64,000 nt of DNA, from NCBI RefSeq assembly GCF_001954135.1, contig NZ_MBEQ01000015.1:121432-185431 (forward strand), given 5' to 3'. The first letter of the stretch is position 1, and every line of letters begins with the position of its first letter. Source of the DNA: Mycobacterium sp. GA-1841 (GTDB taxonomy: Bacteria; Actinomycetota; Actinomycetes; Mycobacteriales; Mycobacteriaceae). Shown here one piece after another: positions 1-8,844 of this stretch. The notes under the pieces were generated by a model. The model worked only from the letters and a program-made list of their open reading frames with translations, was not told where the DNA came from and searched no databases. A program made the position numbers and the translations under genes.

Positions 1-1
1 C

Positions 2-628
2 GTGGTCGCCGGCTGGCGGGCCGACACTTTCGTGGCGGGCACGCCCGAACCGCGTCATGACGAAGTGGTGTCGGCCGCAGTGCGATTGCACGAGGCCACC
101 ACCAAGCTGGAGCGACCACGCTTCCTGACTCAACCGCCGGTGGCGCCCTGGGCCGATGTCGACGTCTTCATCGCCGCGGACCGCGCGGCCTGGGAGGACC
201 GGCCGCTGCACTCGTTGCCGCCGGGCGCCCGGGTCTCACCCGGATCGTCCGACGGTCAACGCTCGGTGGAGCTGATCAACCAGCTGGCCGGTCTGCGTCG
301 GCCGACGAAGAGCGCCAGCCAGCTCGTGCACGGGGATCTCTACGGCACAGTGCTTTTCGCGGGCACAGCCGCGCCGGGCATCACCGACATCACCCCGTAC
401 TGGCGTCCGGCCCCCTGGGCCGCCGGTGTGGTGGTGGTCGACGCGCTGTCGTGGGGCGACGCCGACGACGGGTTGATCGAACGGTGGCAATCGCTGCCGG
501 AGTGGCCCCAGATGCTGTTGCGGGCCTTGATGTTCCGGTTGGCCGTACATGCCCTGCACCCGAGGTCCACCGCGGCGGCGTTCCCGGGTCTGGCGCGCAC
601 GGCCTCGCTGGTCCGGCTGATCCTGTAG
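2..628 (+). CDS. TIGR02569 family protein, 5' partial
   Basis: This is the C-terminal part of a protein I recognise as the actinobacterial TIGR02569 family (Rv3205c type), whose biochemical role is unknown. The frame is open from the left edge of the window and the family is usually about 270 residues, so the 208 residues seen here lack the true N-terminus; the GTG at base 2 is only the first in-frame codon available. The segment LVHGDLYGTVLFAG followed by ITDITPYWRPAPWA resembles the catalytic HGDL and D-containing loop of aminoglycoside-phosphotransferase-like kinases, although the usual HGDxxxxN asparagine is not obvious. It converges on the alkyltransferase-like gene across a very long palindrome. 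The position next to lipV and adnAB matches the M. tuberculosis order. Confidence 0.75.
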   Translation: MVAGWRADTFVAGTPEPRHDEVVSAAVRLHEATTKLERPRFLTQPPVAPWADVDVFIAADRAAWEDRPLHSLPPGARVSPGSSDGQRSVELINQLAGLRRPTKSASQLVHGDLYGTVLFAGTAAPGITDITPYWRPAPWAAGVVVVDALSWGDADDGLIERWQSLPEWPQMLLRALMFRLAVHALHPRSTAAAFPGLARTASLVRLIL

Positions 629-638
629 GTCCTGTTCC

Positions 639-702
639 CCGCGAACAGACACAAACCTGCACATTTCCGCGCGGAAATGTGCAGGTTTGCGACTGCTCGC
701 GG
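639..702. terminator. 38-bp perfect palindrome inside a 64-bp imperfect inverted repeat
   Basis: Bases 652-689 form a perfect palindrome with no spacer, centred at 670/671. The flanks 639-651 and 690-702 extend the pairing imperfectly. It fills the gap between two converging genes that end at 628 and 703, so the likely job is a bidirectional transcription terminator. There is no adjacent T-run, as is common for mycobacterial terminator-like hairpins. The outer arm (CGCGAACAGACACA) resembles the arm of the hairpin at 27882-27941. Confidence 0.7.
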
Positions 703-999
703 TCAGAACTGGTGGCGGTACTCGGCGAGGCGTACGCGGCCGTCGACCGCCAGCACTCCTTCGGCTCGTAGCCGTTCCAGTTGGCGGCCGGCCAAATGCG
801 GGGCGGGCCGCCCCGAGGCCAGGATCACCCGGTGCCAGGGCAGGTCCGAGGAATCGGTCCGCATGATCCAGCCGACGATCCGGGGACTGGAAAGCGCTGC
901 GGCGTCGGCGATGTCGCCATAGGTGCACACGCGGGCCGGCGGGATCGCCGCCACCAGCGCGCGCACGGCTTCCACCTGTTCCTCGGTGACCGCCGCCAT
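703..999 (-). CDS. Alkyltransferase-like protein (ATL), MGMT fold
   Basis: This 98-residue protein has the DNA-binding domain of O6-alkylguanine-DNA alkyltransferases but carries PWHRV where the active enzymes have PCHRV. Tryptophan in place of the alkyl-acceptor cysteine defines alkyltransferase-like proteins. These cannot transfer the alkyl group; they bind O6-alkylguanine, flip the base and hand the lesion to nucleotide excision repair. The segment CTYGDIADAAALSSPRIVGWIMR is the helix-turn-helix region, broken here only by my reading of the usual arginine finger. The length fits the ATL family (about 100 residues). The ATG lies one base after the stop of the lipV-like gene, so the two are translated from one transcript. 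It corresponds to Rv3204 in position. Confidence 0.85.
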   Translation of the reverse strand: MAAVTEEQVEAVRALVAAIPPARVCTYGDIADAAALSSPRIVGWIMRTDSSDLPWHRVILASGRPAPHLAGRQLERLRAEGVLAVDGRVRLAEYRHQF

Positions 1000-1000
1000 G

Positions 1001-1774
1001 TCAGTCCAGCTGCTCGCGGATCAGTTTCGCCGTCTCGACCGGCATGGCGTGGGCCACCATGTGATCGCAATCCCAGTCCAGCAGGCGGAAATCCGAACCC
1101 AGGTGCGCACGCAGTTCACCGATGAGCTCCTCGCGCGCATAGGCCGGGTTGGTGCGGGTGGCGCGAACCAGAACGGTCGGAGTGCCTGGGCGCGGCAGGG
1201 CGACCGGACGAGCCAACTCACTCCAGTACGACAACATGGCCGGGATACTGATGCGCCACCCATAGCGTCCACCCGGCAGTTCGACAAGGTGCTCGTCGAT
1301 ATCGCGCTCCAGCTCCTCCGGCGCCACGTCGCCCCACGAGCCGTTGGCTTTCTCGGCCCTCGCCTCGGCGCGGTCGGGATAGTCGGGCGAGGCCATCATG
1401 GCCTCGGCGATCTCGCGCATCCACTCACCGTCGAGATGGACGGCCGGATCCAACAGCACCAGTCCGCTGACCAGATCGGGATGGGCCGCAGCAAGATTGA
1501 GGGCCACGGCACCACCGAACGAATGTCCCGCCACCAGGGTCGGACGGTCCAGCAGCGAGGCCAGGGCCTCGACATTGGCATCCAGCGTCCAAGGCGCCGC
1601 CCATGATGAGCGCCCGTGTCCGAGTAGATCGGGGGCCAGCACCGCCACGTCGGGTAGATGTTGCTCGGCCAACGTCTTCCAGCGCTGCCCGTGCCCGGTC
1701 AATCCGTGGATCAGTAGTACCTGGGGCGCCTCGGCAGGGCCGTAGCGGTGGACATGCAACTTCTCGGCGGACAT
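1001..1774 (-). CDS. lipV: Alpha/beta hydrolase, LipV-like
   Basis: Serine hydrolase of the alpha/beta fold, 257 residues. The oxyanion segment LLIHGLTGHGQRW is near residue 25, the nucleophile elbow is AGHSFGGA (GxSxG), and the charge-relay histidine is probably in the C-terminal DWDCDHMVAHAMP segment. It corresponds in position to LipV (Rv3203), described as a lipase/esterase. An in-frame start 30 codons upstream (1864) would add residues encoded by the 34-bp tandem repeat. The ATG at 1774 is preferred because the hydrolase fold begins directly after it (MSAEKLHVHRYG). No strong ribosome-binding site is visible. It is followed after one base by the alkyltransferase-like gene and diverges from adnA. 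Confidence 0.8.
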   Translation of the reverse strand: MSAEKLHVHRYGPAEAPQVLLIHGLTGHGQRWKTLAEQHLPDVAVLAPDLLGHGRSSWAAPWTLDANVEALASLLDRPTLVAGHSFGGAVALNLAAAHPDLVSGLVLLDPAVHLDGEWMREIAEAMMASPDYPDRAEARAEKANGSWGDVAPEELERDIDEHLVELPGGRYGWRISIPAMLSYWSELARPVALPRPGTPTVLVRATRTNPAYAREELIGELRAHLGSDFRLLDWDCDHMVAHAMPVETAKLIREQLD

Positions 1775-1801
1775 ATCGTTGATGCTGCCAGGCGCGTGGA
1801 T

Positions 1802-1884
1802 TCCGCTACTTGTCGGGCTTGTCGCTCCAATCCGCTCCGCTACTTGTCGGGCTTGTCGCTCCAATCCGCTCCGCTACTTGTCGG
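1802..1884. repeat. 34-bp tandem repeat, 2.4 copies
   Basis: Copies lie at 1802-1835 and 1836-1869, with a partial third copy at 1870-1884. Each unit begins TCCGCTACTTGTCGGGCTTG and the two full copies are identical by eye. The array occupies the divergent promoter region between lipV and adnA, just upstream of the adnA start at 1908. Its length makes copy-number variation by replication slippage plausible. Confidence 0.9.
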
Positions 1885-1907
1885 TCCCTTCTGGTGTCAT
1901 TCCTCCC

Positions 1908-4900
1908 ATGACCACACACCACCTCGCATCGGCACCGGCTGACACCGAGCTGCTGGCGCCTGGACGCAACGGTGTGGTCCGGGTGTTGGGTGGGGCGGGC
2001 ACGGGGAAGAGCTCGCTGTTGATCAGCACCGCGGTCGAACACATCGCGGCCGGAACCGATCCCGAGTCGGTGCTGTTGCTGACCGGTTCGGCCCGGTTGC
2101 GCGGTGAGGCCAGGGCCGCCATCACCGCGAAGCTGCTGGGGGCCGGCACGCAGGGCGTGGTGCGCGAACCACTGGTGCGCACGGTGCACTCCTACGCGTT
2201 CGCGTTGCTGCGCCTGGCCGCTCAGCGCAACGGTGACCCGCCGCCGCGGCTGATCACCACCGCCGAGCAGGACGGCATCATCCGTGAACTGCTGGCCGGT
2301 GATCTGGAGGACGGCGCGAACTCGCCGGTGGGCTGGCCCGAGCAACTGTGGCCCGCGTTGAGCACCGCCGGTTTTGCCACCGAGTTGCGCGATCTGATGG
2401 CCCGGTGCACCGAGCGTGGGGTGGATCCGCGTGCGCTGCAACGGTTGGGCCGTTCGGCCGGCCGTCCGGAATGGCTGGCGGCGGGCCGGTTTGCCCAGGC
2501 CTATGAGCAGATCATGTTGTTGCGGGCGGCGGTCGGCATGGCCGCACCGCAGGCCACTGTCCCGGCGCTGGGCGCGGCCGAACTGGTGGGCGCGGCGTTG
2601 GAGGCGCTCGGCACCGACGCCGACCTGCTGGCGGCCGAGCGAGCCCGGATCAGCCTGCTCCTGGTCGACGACGCGCAGCATCTCGATCCGCAGGCCGCCC
2701 TGTTGGTGCGGGTACTGGCCGCCCGGGCCGGCCTGACCGTCATCGCCGGGGACCCTGATCAAGTGGTTTTCGGTTACCGCGGTGCCGATCCGGTGTTGTT
2801 GCGGGACGACGACTATGCCCCGGCGATCACCCTGACCCGGTCCCATCGCTGTGCTCCCGCGGTCGCCACCGCGATCTCGAGCATCGCTCGTCGGCTGCCC
2901 GGTGTCGGGGCCACCCGAGTGCTGGACGGCAACGCCGAGCACGGGCCGGGAGAGGTCACGATGCGGTTGGCCGCCACTGCGCACGCGGAGAACACCTACA
3001 TCGCCGACGCGTTGCGCCGTGCCCACCTGGTGGATGGGGTGCCGTGGTCGCAGATGGCAGTGGTGGTGCGCTCGATCCCGCGGGTGGGTGCCGCGCTGGC
3101 CCGCGCGCTGAGCGCGGCCGGGGTGCCGGTGGAGGCGCCTGGCACCGACCTCGGCTTGGCTCAGCAGCCGGCGGTCGCGGCACTGCTGACGGTTCTGGAG
3201 GTCACCTCGGCGCGAAAACTGGATGGCGACAGCGCCATTCGTCTGCTGACCGGCCCGATCGGCCGTGTCGATCCGGTGACGCTGCGGCAACTGCGCCGGG
3301 CCCTGCGCCGCGCCGACGGCTCCTCGCCGCCGGCGGATTTCGCCGATCTTCTGGTCGCCGCGATCGACGCCGAGCCCGCTGGCCTGTCGGCCGAACACGT
3401 CAAGCCCCTCCGCCGGCTGCGATCGGTGCTGTCTGCGGCCCGCCGGAGCGAGCGTGACGGTGCCGATCCACGCCACACTCTGTGGCAAGCGTGGAATGCC
3501 TGCCGCCTGCAACCGCGGTGGTTGGCGGCCAGTGAGCGTGGCGGCACCCTCGGAGCACAGGCCGACCGAGACCTGGACGCGGTGACGGCCCTGTTCGACG
3601 TGGCCGATCAGTACGTGAGCCGCACGGCCGGCGCGTCGCTGCGCGGACTGGTCGATCACGTCGCCACCTTGGGATCCTCGCTTTCGGCACCGGACTCCGG
3701 CGCCCGGTCCGATGCGGTGTCGGTGCTGAGCGCACATGCCGCGCTCGGGCGGGAATGGGATTTCGTCGTCATCGCCGGTGTCCAGGAAGGCCTGTGGCCC
3801 AACACCGTTCCGCGCGGCGGTGTGTTGGGTACGCAGAATCTGGTGGATGTCCTCGACGGGGTGGCCGGTCCGGCCGACCGCGGCGTGTCGACCCGGGCGC
3901 CGCTGCTGGCCGAGGAGCGCCGCTTGTTGATGGCGGCGATGGGTCGGGCCCGCCGGCGGCTGCTGGTGACCGCGGTCGACAGTGACGGGGGTGACGAGTC
4001 ACTGCTGCCGTCGGCGTTCTGTGCCGAGTTGGCCGAGGTGGCCGGGGACGCCGTACCGCTGCCGCCGCTGGCGGCGCCGCGGGTGCTCGTACCCTCTGCG
4101 GTCGTGGGCCGGTTGCGAGCCGTGGTCTGTGCCCCCGAGGGCGCCGTCGACGACGAGTCACGGACCTGTGCGGCAACGCAATTGGCCCGCCTGGCCGCAG
4201 CCGGCGTGCCCGGGGCGCACCCGTCCCAGTGGCATACCATGACCGCGCTGTCCACCGAGGAACCGCTGTGGGCGGAGGTCGACGGAGTGGCTCCGGAGGT
4301 GGTCCTGTCGCCGTCGACGCTGCAGATGCTCACCGACTGTCCGCTGCGCTGGCTGTTGGAGCGGCACGGCGGCAATGACGGACGCGATGTGCGTTCCACC
4401 GTGGGATCGTTGCTGCATGCCCTTGTCGCCGACTCGGGCAAGACCGAGAGTCAGCTCGTCAACGATCTGGAAAAGGTCTGGGATGAACTGCCTTTCGACG
4501 CCAAGTGGTATTCGGACAACGAGTTGACGAGGCACCGGGCGATGTTGGAGACCTTCACCCGGTGGCGTGCGGACTCCCGGACCCAACTGACCGAGGTCGC
4601 CACCGAGATCGATGTGGACGGCGCGCTCGTCGCGTCGGGTGGTGACGGCCTGGGCGTGCGCATCCGGGGACGGTTGGACCGCCTCGAACGCGACCGGGCT
4701 GATCGGCTGGTGGTGGTCGACTTGAAGACCGGCAAGAGCCCGGTCACCAAGGATGACGCGCAAAAGCACGCCCAGTTGGCCACGTACCAACTTGCCGTGG
4801 CCGCCGGCCTGGTGCCGCACGGCGATCAGCCCGGTGGCGGCCGCTTGGTATACCTGGGCAAGGCGGGCGCGGCCGGCGCCACCGAACGTGAACAGGACCC

Positions 4901-5057
4901 GATGACGCCCGAGACCCGTGCGGACTGGATCGACACCGTGCGCGACGCGGCAGCCGCCACGGCTGGGCCGCAGTTCGTGGCGCGGGTCAACGACGGTTGC
5001 GCGAACTGCCCGGTCCGCTCGTCGTGCCCGGCCCAGGCTGCCGGAGAACGGTCATGA
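1908..5057 (+). CDS. adnA: AdnA subunit of the AdnAB helicase-nuclease
   Basis: Subunit of the mycobacterial double-strand-break resection motor AdnAB, the functional counterpart of RecBCD and AddAB. It has an N-terminal UvrD-type helicase core and a C-terminal RecB-type nuclease. Walker A GGAGTGKS is at residues 28-35. Motif II reads VDDAQHLD (near residue 253) instead of DExx, consistent with AdnA being the weaker motor. The nuclease motif VVDLKTGK places the metal-binding Asp and Lys at about 938 and 940. Cysteines in DCPLRWLLE and in CANCPVRSSC near the C-terminus form the iron-sulphur-type cluster of this nuclease family. The length of 1049 residues matches the family. The ATG at 1908 is chosen because an in-frame upstream start would translate the tandem repeat. 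The gene overlaps adnB by ATGA. Confidence 0.95.
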   Translation: MTTHHLASAPADTELLAPGRNGVVRVLGGAGTGKSSLLISTAVEHIAAGTDPESVLLLTGSARLRGEARAAITAKLLGAGTQGVVREPLVRTVHSYAFALLRLAAQRNGDPPPRLITTAEQDGIIRELLAGDLEDGANSPVGWPEQLWPALSTAGFATELRDLMARCTERGVDPRALQRLGRSAGRPEWLAAGRFAQAYEQIMLLRAAVGMAAPQATVPALGAAELVGAALEALGTDADLLAAERARISLLLVDDAQHLDPQAALLVRVLAARAGLTVIAGDPDQVVFGYRGADPVLLRDDDYAPAITLTRSHRCAPAVATAISSIARRLPGVGATRVLDGNAEHGPGEVTMRLAATAHAENTYIADALRRAHLVDGVPWSQMAVVVRSIPRVGAALARALSAAGVPVEAPGTDLGLAQQPAVAALLTVLEVTSARKLDGDSAIRLLTGPIGRVDPVTLRQLRRALRRADGSSPPADFADLLVAAIDAEPAGLSAEHVKPLRRLRSVLSAARRSERDGADPRHTLWQAWNACRLQPRWLAASERGGTLGAQADRDLDAVTALFDVADQYVSRTAGASLRGLVDHVATLGSSLSAPDSGARSDAVSVLSAHAALGREWDFVVIAGVQEGLWPNTVPRGGVLGTQNLVDVLDGVAGPADRGVSTRAPLLAEERRLLMAAMGRARRRLLVTAVDSDGGDESLLPSAFCAELAEVAGDAVPLPPLAAPRVLVPSAVVGRLRAVVCAPEGAVDDESRTCAATQLARLAAAGVPGAHPSQWHTMTALSTEEPLWAEVDGVAPEVVLSPSTLQMLTDCPLRWLLERHGGNDGRDVRSTVGSLLHALVADSGKTESQLVNDLEKVWDELPFDAKWYSDNELTRHRAMLETFTRWRADSRTQLTEVATEIDVDGALVASGGDGLGVRIRGRLDRLERDRADRLVVVDLKTGKSPVTKDDAQKHAQLATYQLAVAAGLVPHGDQPGGGRLVYLGKAGAAGATEREQDPMTPETRADWIDTVRDAAAATAGPQFVARVNDGCANCPVRSSCPAQAAGERS

Positions 5058-8000
5058 CGGAATCCCGGCAGTCCGGTGTGCGGTACAGCCCGGCGGAGTT
5101 GTCCGCTGCGCTCGGGTTGTTCCCACCGACCGAGGAGCAGGCCGCCGTCATCGCCGCCCCGCCGGGGCCGCTGGTGGTGATCGCCGGGGCCGGCGCCGGC
5201 AAGACCGAGACGATGGCGGCCCGGGTGGTCTGGTTGGTGGCCAACGGTTTCGCCTCACCATCACAGGTGCTGGGCCTGACGTTCACCCGCAAGGCCGCCG
5301 GCCAGCTGCTGCGTCGGGTCCGCACCAGGCTGGCCCGGCTCGCCGGGGTCGGCCTGTCCGCCGGTGGCGCCGACGACATCGCCACCGTCAGCACCTATCA
5401 CGCATTCGCCGGCACTCTGCTACGCGAGCACGGTCTGCTGTTACCGGTCGAACCGGACACCCGGCTGCTCAGCGAGACCGAGCTGTGGCAGCTGGCGTTC
5501 GAGGTGGTGTGTGCGCATCCCGGTGAGCTCGCCATCGAAAAGACCCCCGCCGCCGTCACCGACATGGTGCTGCGGCTCTCCGGCGCGCTGGCCGAGCACC
5601 TGGTGGACACCGATCAGCTGCGCGATACCCATGTGGAGCTCGAGCGGCTGGTGCACACCCTGCCGGCTGGGCCCTATCAACGTGACCGTGGGCCCAGCCA
5701 GTGGCTGCTGAAAATGCTGGCCACCCAAACCGAACGCACCGAGCTGGTGCCGTTGATCGATGCGCTTCATCGACGCATGCGGGCCGACAAGGTGATGGAT
5801 TTCGGTATGCAGATGTCGGCGGCGGCACGGCTGGCGGCGGGTTTCCCCCAGGTCGGTGCGCAGCTGCGGGAGCGGTTCCGGGTGGTGCTTCTCGATGAGT
5901 ACCAGGACACCGGACATGCCCAGCGGGTGGCGTTGTCCTCGCTGTTCGGCGGTGGTGTCGACGACGGTCTGGCGCTGACCGCGGTGGGCGATCCGATCCA
6001 GTCGATCTACGGCTGGCGTGGCGCATCGGCGACCAACCTGCCCCGGTTCACCACGGATTTTCCGTTCGCCGACGGAACCCCGGCCCCGACGCTGGAATTG
6101 CGGACCAGTTGGCGCAACCCGCCCACTGCGCTGCATCTAGCCAACGCGGTGTCGGCCGAGGCGCGTCGCCGGTCGGTGACGGTGCACGAGCTGTGCCCTC
6201 GGCCTGACGCCGAGCCGGGCACCATCCGGTGTGCGCTGCTGGACGACGTCGAGGCCGAACGTGATTGGGTGGCAGACCATCTGGCGAGGCGGTATCACGG
6301 TGCGGTCGCGCAGGGCGCGGCCACGCCGACCGCCGCGGTGCTGGTGCGCCGCAACGCCGACGCCGCACCGATGGCCGAGGCGCTCGGCGCGCGTGGGGTA
6401 CCGGCCGAGGTGGTGGGGGTGGCCGGGCTGCTGGCCGTGCCCGAGGTGGCCGACCTGGTGGCGATGCTGCGACTGGTGGCCGATCCGGCCGCGGGCTCGG
6501 CGGTGATGCGTGTGTTGACCGGGCCGCGCTGGCGGTTGGGTGCCAGGGACATCGCCGCGCTGTGGCGTCGGGCGAGGGAACTCGACGACCGTCCGCTCGG
6601 CGAACCCAGCGCCGCCGAGATCGTGGCGCAGGCAGCCCCGGATGCCGACGCGGCCTGCCTGGCCGACGCGATCTGCGATCCTGGTGCGGCCGAACACTAT
6701 TCACTGTCCGGCTATCAGCGGATCGAGGCGCTCGGGCGGGAGTTGACCATGCTGCGGGCCCATTTGAGCCATCCGCTGCCCGAGTTGGTGGCCGAGGTGC
6801 GGCGGGTGGCAGGTCTCGACGCGGAGGCACGGGCGGCCCGGCCGGTGGCCGCCGGCTGGACCGGGACCGAGAACCTCGACACGTTCTGTGACCTGGTGGC
6901 CGATTTCGCAAGCCGGCCAGGCGGGTCGGTGCTGGCGTTGCTGGCCTACCTGGACGTGGCCGGCGATGTGGAGAACGGTCTGGCACCCGCTGAATTGACC
7001 GTGTCACACGACCGGGTGCAGATCCTCACCGTGCACGCCGCCAAGGGATTGGAATGGCAGGTGGTCGCCGTCCCGCACCTGAGCGGGCGGGTGTTCCCGT
7101 CGACGGCGTCAGCGCGTACCTGGCTCACCGACTCCTCGGACCTGCCCCCGCTGTTGCGCGGTGATCGTGCCATCGAATCGGAGCTGGGTGTCCCGGTGCT
7201 CGACGTCTCCGACGTCAACGATCGAAAAATTCTGTCGGACAAGATCAATGAGCACAAACGTACCCTCGAGCAGCGGCGTATCGACGAGGAACGCCGGTTG
7301 CTCTACGTCGCGATCACCCGGTCCGAGGACACCCTGCTCATCTCGGGGCATCACTGGGGGGCCACCGAAGGCAAGCCGCGCGGTCCGTCGGAGTTCCTTA
7401 CCGAGATCAAGGCCATCGTGGAGGATGCCGCCGCGGCGGGTCAGCCGTGCGGCGAGATCGAGCAATGGGCACCGGACCCGGCGGCTGGTGCGGTGAATCC
7501 TCTGCGCGACAAGGCGGTCGAGGCGATCTGGCCGGCGGCGCCGGCCCGGGCGGACGATGCCGAGCGGGGAGCGGCGCTGGTTTCTCAGGCTCTGGCCGGC
7601 GCGGATCACGGCGGAGCCGGCGACAGCGGTGCGGGTGACGCAGACGGTGCCGGCGATGGCGTCGACCGCGAAGGCTGGGCCGCCGACGTCGATGCGCTTC
7701 TGGCCGAACGAGAACGCATGCCGCAGCAGGCTGCGGTGGAACTGCCCGGGCAACTGTCGGTCAGCACCTTGGTGGAGTTGAGCCGTGACCGGCAAGCCGC
7801 GCTGCAGCGTCTGCATCGACGGCTGCCGCAACGCCCCGATCCGCACGCCCTGTTGGGCACCGCATTTCACGAGTGGGTGCAGCGGTTCTTCCATTCCGAG
7901 CGGTTGTTCGACCTCGACGACCTACCGGGCGCGGTGGACAGCGACAGCGGACGTGCCGGTGCCGCCGAACTGTCGGAATTGCAGGACGCATTCGTGATGT

Positions 8001-8398
8001 CGCCGTGGGCGGCCCGCACCCCGATCGAGGTGGAGGTGCCGTTCGACATGGCGATCGGGACGACACGAACCACCGTCGTGCGCGGCCGCATCGATGCGGT
8101 GTTCGCCGACGACGACGGAACCACCACCGTCGTGGACTGGAAAACCGGTGAACCGCCGGCCACGCCGGAGGCCATGGCGCAGGCCTCCGTCCAGCTGGCG
8201 GTATACCGCTTGGCCTGGGCGGCGTTGCGGGGATGCCCGCCCGAGTCGGTCCGCGCCGCGTTCCACTATGTGCGGTCCGGCCAGACGGTCAGCCCGGATT
8301 CGTTGCCGGGGGAGGACGAGCTCGTGGCGCTGCTCATCGATCCGTCCGGTGAGCGGTCGACAGACCCCGCTCAGGCGCTTGGCGAGGAGTTGCGGTAA
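5054..8398 (+). CDS. adnB: AdnB subunit of the AdnAB helicase-nuclease
   Basis: Lead motor and second nuclease of AdnAB, 1114 residues. Helicase motifs are intact: GAGAGKTE (Walker A, about residue 44), LTFTRKAAGQL (Ia), VVLLDEYQDT (II, about 280), TAVGDPIQSIYGWRGA (III), [14 protein letters not shown] (V) and ERRLLYVAITRSE (VI). The C-terminal RecB nuclease has LLGTAFHEWVQ, RGRIDAVF and VVDWKTGE (catalytic Asp near 1028, Lys two residues on) and QLAVYRLAW. A low-complexity Gly/Ala/Asp linker encoded near 7590-7670 separates motor and nuclease. It starts inside the adnA stop codon (ATGA at 5054-5057), so translation is coupled and the heterodimer is made in balance. The 3' end overlaps the converging DoxX-like gene by 28 bp. 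Confidence 0.96.
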   Translation: MTESRQSGVRYSPAELSAALGLFPPTEEQAAVIAAPPGPLVVIAGAGAGKTETMAARVVWLVANGFASPSQVLGLTFTRKAAGQLLRRVRTRLARLAGVGLSAGGADDIATVSTYHAFAGTLLREHGLLLPVEPDTRLLSETELWQLAFEVVCAHPGELAIEKTPAAVTDMVLRLSGALAEHLVDTDQLRDTHVELERLVHTLPAGPYQRDRGPSQWLLKMLATQTERTELVPLIDALHRRMRADKVMDFGMQMSAAARLAAGFPQVGAQLRERFRVVLLDEYQDTGHAQRVALSSLFGGGVDDGLALTAVGDPIQSIYGWRGASATNLPRFTTDFPFADGTPAPTLELRTSWRNPPTALHLANAVSAEARRRSVTVHELCPRPDAEPGTIRCALLDDVEAERDWVADHLARRYHGAVAQGAATPTAAVLVRRNADAAPMAEALGARGVPAEVVGVAGLLAVPEVADLVAMLRLVADPAAGSAVMRVLTGPRWRLGARDIAALWRRARELDDRPLGEPSAAEIVAQAAPDADAACLADAICDPGAAEHYSLSGYQRIEALGRELTMLRAHLSHPLPELVAEVRRVAGLDAEARAARPVAAGWTGTENLDTFCDLVADFASRPGGSVLALLAYLDVAGDVENGLAPAELTVSHDRVQILTVHAAKGLEWQVVAVPHLSGRVFPSTASARTWLTDSSDLPPLLRGDRAIESELGVPVLDVSDVNDRKILSDKINEHKRTLEQRRIDEERRLLYVAITRSEDTLLISGHHWGATEGKPRGPSEFLTEIKAIVEDAAAAGQPCGEIEQWAPDPAAGAVNPLRDKAVEAIWPAAPARADDAERGAALVSQALAGADHGGAGDSGAGDADGAGDGVDREGWAADVDALLAERERMPQQAAVELPGQLSVSTLVELSRDRQAALQRLHRRLPQRPDPHALLGTAFHEWVQRFFHSERLFDLDDLPGAVDSDSGRAGAAELSELQDAFVMSPWAARTPIEVEVPFDMAIGTTRTTVVRGRIDAVFADDDGTTTVVDWKTGEPPATPEAMAQASVQLAVYRLAWAALRGCPPESVRAAFHYVRSGQTVSPDSLPGEDELVALLIDPSGERSTDPAQALGEELR

Positions 8399-8769
8399 AC
8401 CCGCAGCGCGCCAGTGATCATCGGGATCTGCAGGGGCAGCCGAGCGATCGCGACGATTCGCATGGGCCACGGCTTGTCCCACCAGAGCCGGACCATATTC
8501 ACGTTGCCCGGAAACACCGCGACGAACAACGCGACGGCCGCCAGCGCACCCAGCCGCCGGGTACGCGGCGCGGCCAGCAGGGCGCCGGTGGCAAGCTCGC
8601 CCACCCCGGAGGCGTAGGTGTAGAAACGCGGCGTGCCGGGCAGTTCGGCCGGGATGATCGAGTCGAAAGGCTTGGGCGCGACGAAATGCAGCGTGCCCAT
8701 GCCGAGGAGCAGGGCGGCCATACGTCGGGCAGGTGCGGAGGAGATCCGATGAGACTGGGATGCGGTCAT
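8371..8769 (-). CDS. DoxX-like small membrane protein
   Basis: Integral membrane protein of 132 residues with about four hydrophobic segments: ARRMAALLLGMGTLHFV, YTYASGVGELATGALLAA, LGALAAVALFVAVFPGNVNM and ARLPLQIPMITGALRVY. Segment order and the conserved GxGELATG-type motif resemble the DoxX/DUF4345-like family; the substrate is unknown. The start ATG at 8769 is the only one that keeps the basic N-terminal segment. The last 28 bases overlap antisense with the end of adnB. It diverges from the potassium channel gene with a 75-bp gap. Confidence 0.75.
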   Translation of the reverse strand: MTASQSHRISSAPARRMAALLLGMGTLHFVAPKPFDSIIPAELPGTPRFYTYASGVGELATGALLAAPRTRRLGALAAVALFVAVFPGNVNMVRLWWDKPWPMRIVAIARLPLQIPMITGALRVYRNSSPSA

Positions 8770-8844
8770 GGTTACATTGTGGCGTGCGTCTGATCAGATT
8801 GATCCCGGCGCGACCCGGGGCGCTTTGCTCGGTGATGGGGTCGC

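Noticed and set aside
1802..1884. Short direct repeats as a CRISPR array
   Set aside because: The copies are adjacent with no spacers, and no cas gene is present anywhere in the window.
1806..3737. 643-codon open frame antisense to adnA
   Set aside because: High G+C makes long antisense frames common; composition is Arg/Gly/Gln-rich with no domain, and adnA is certain.
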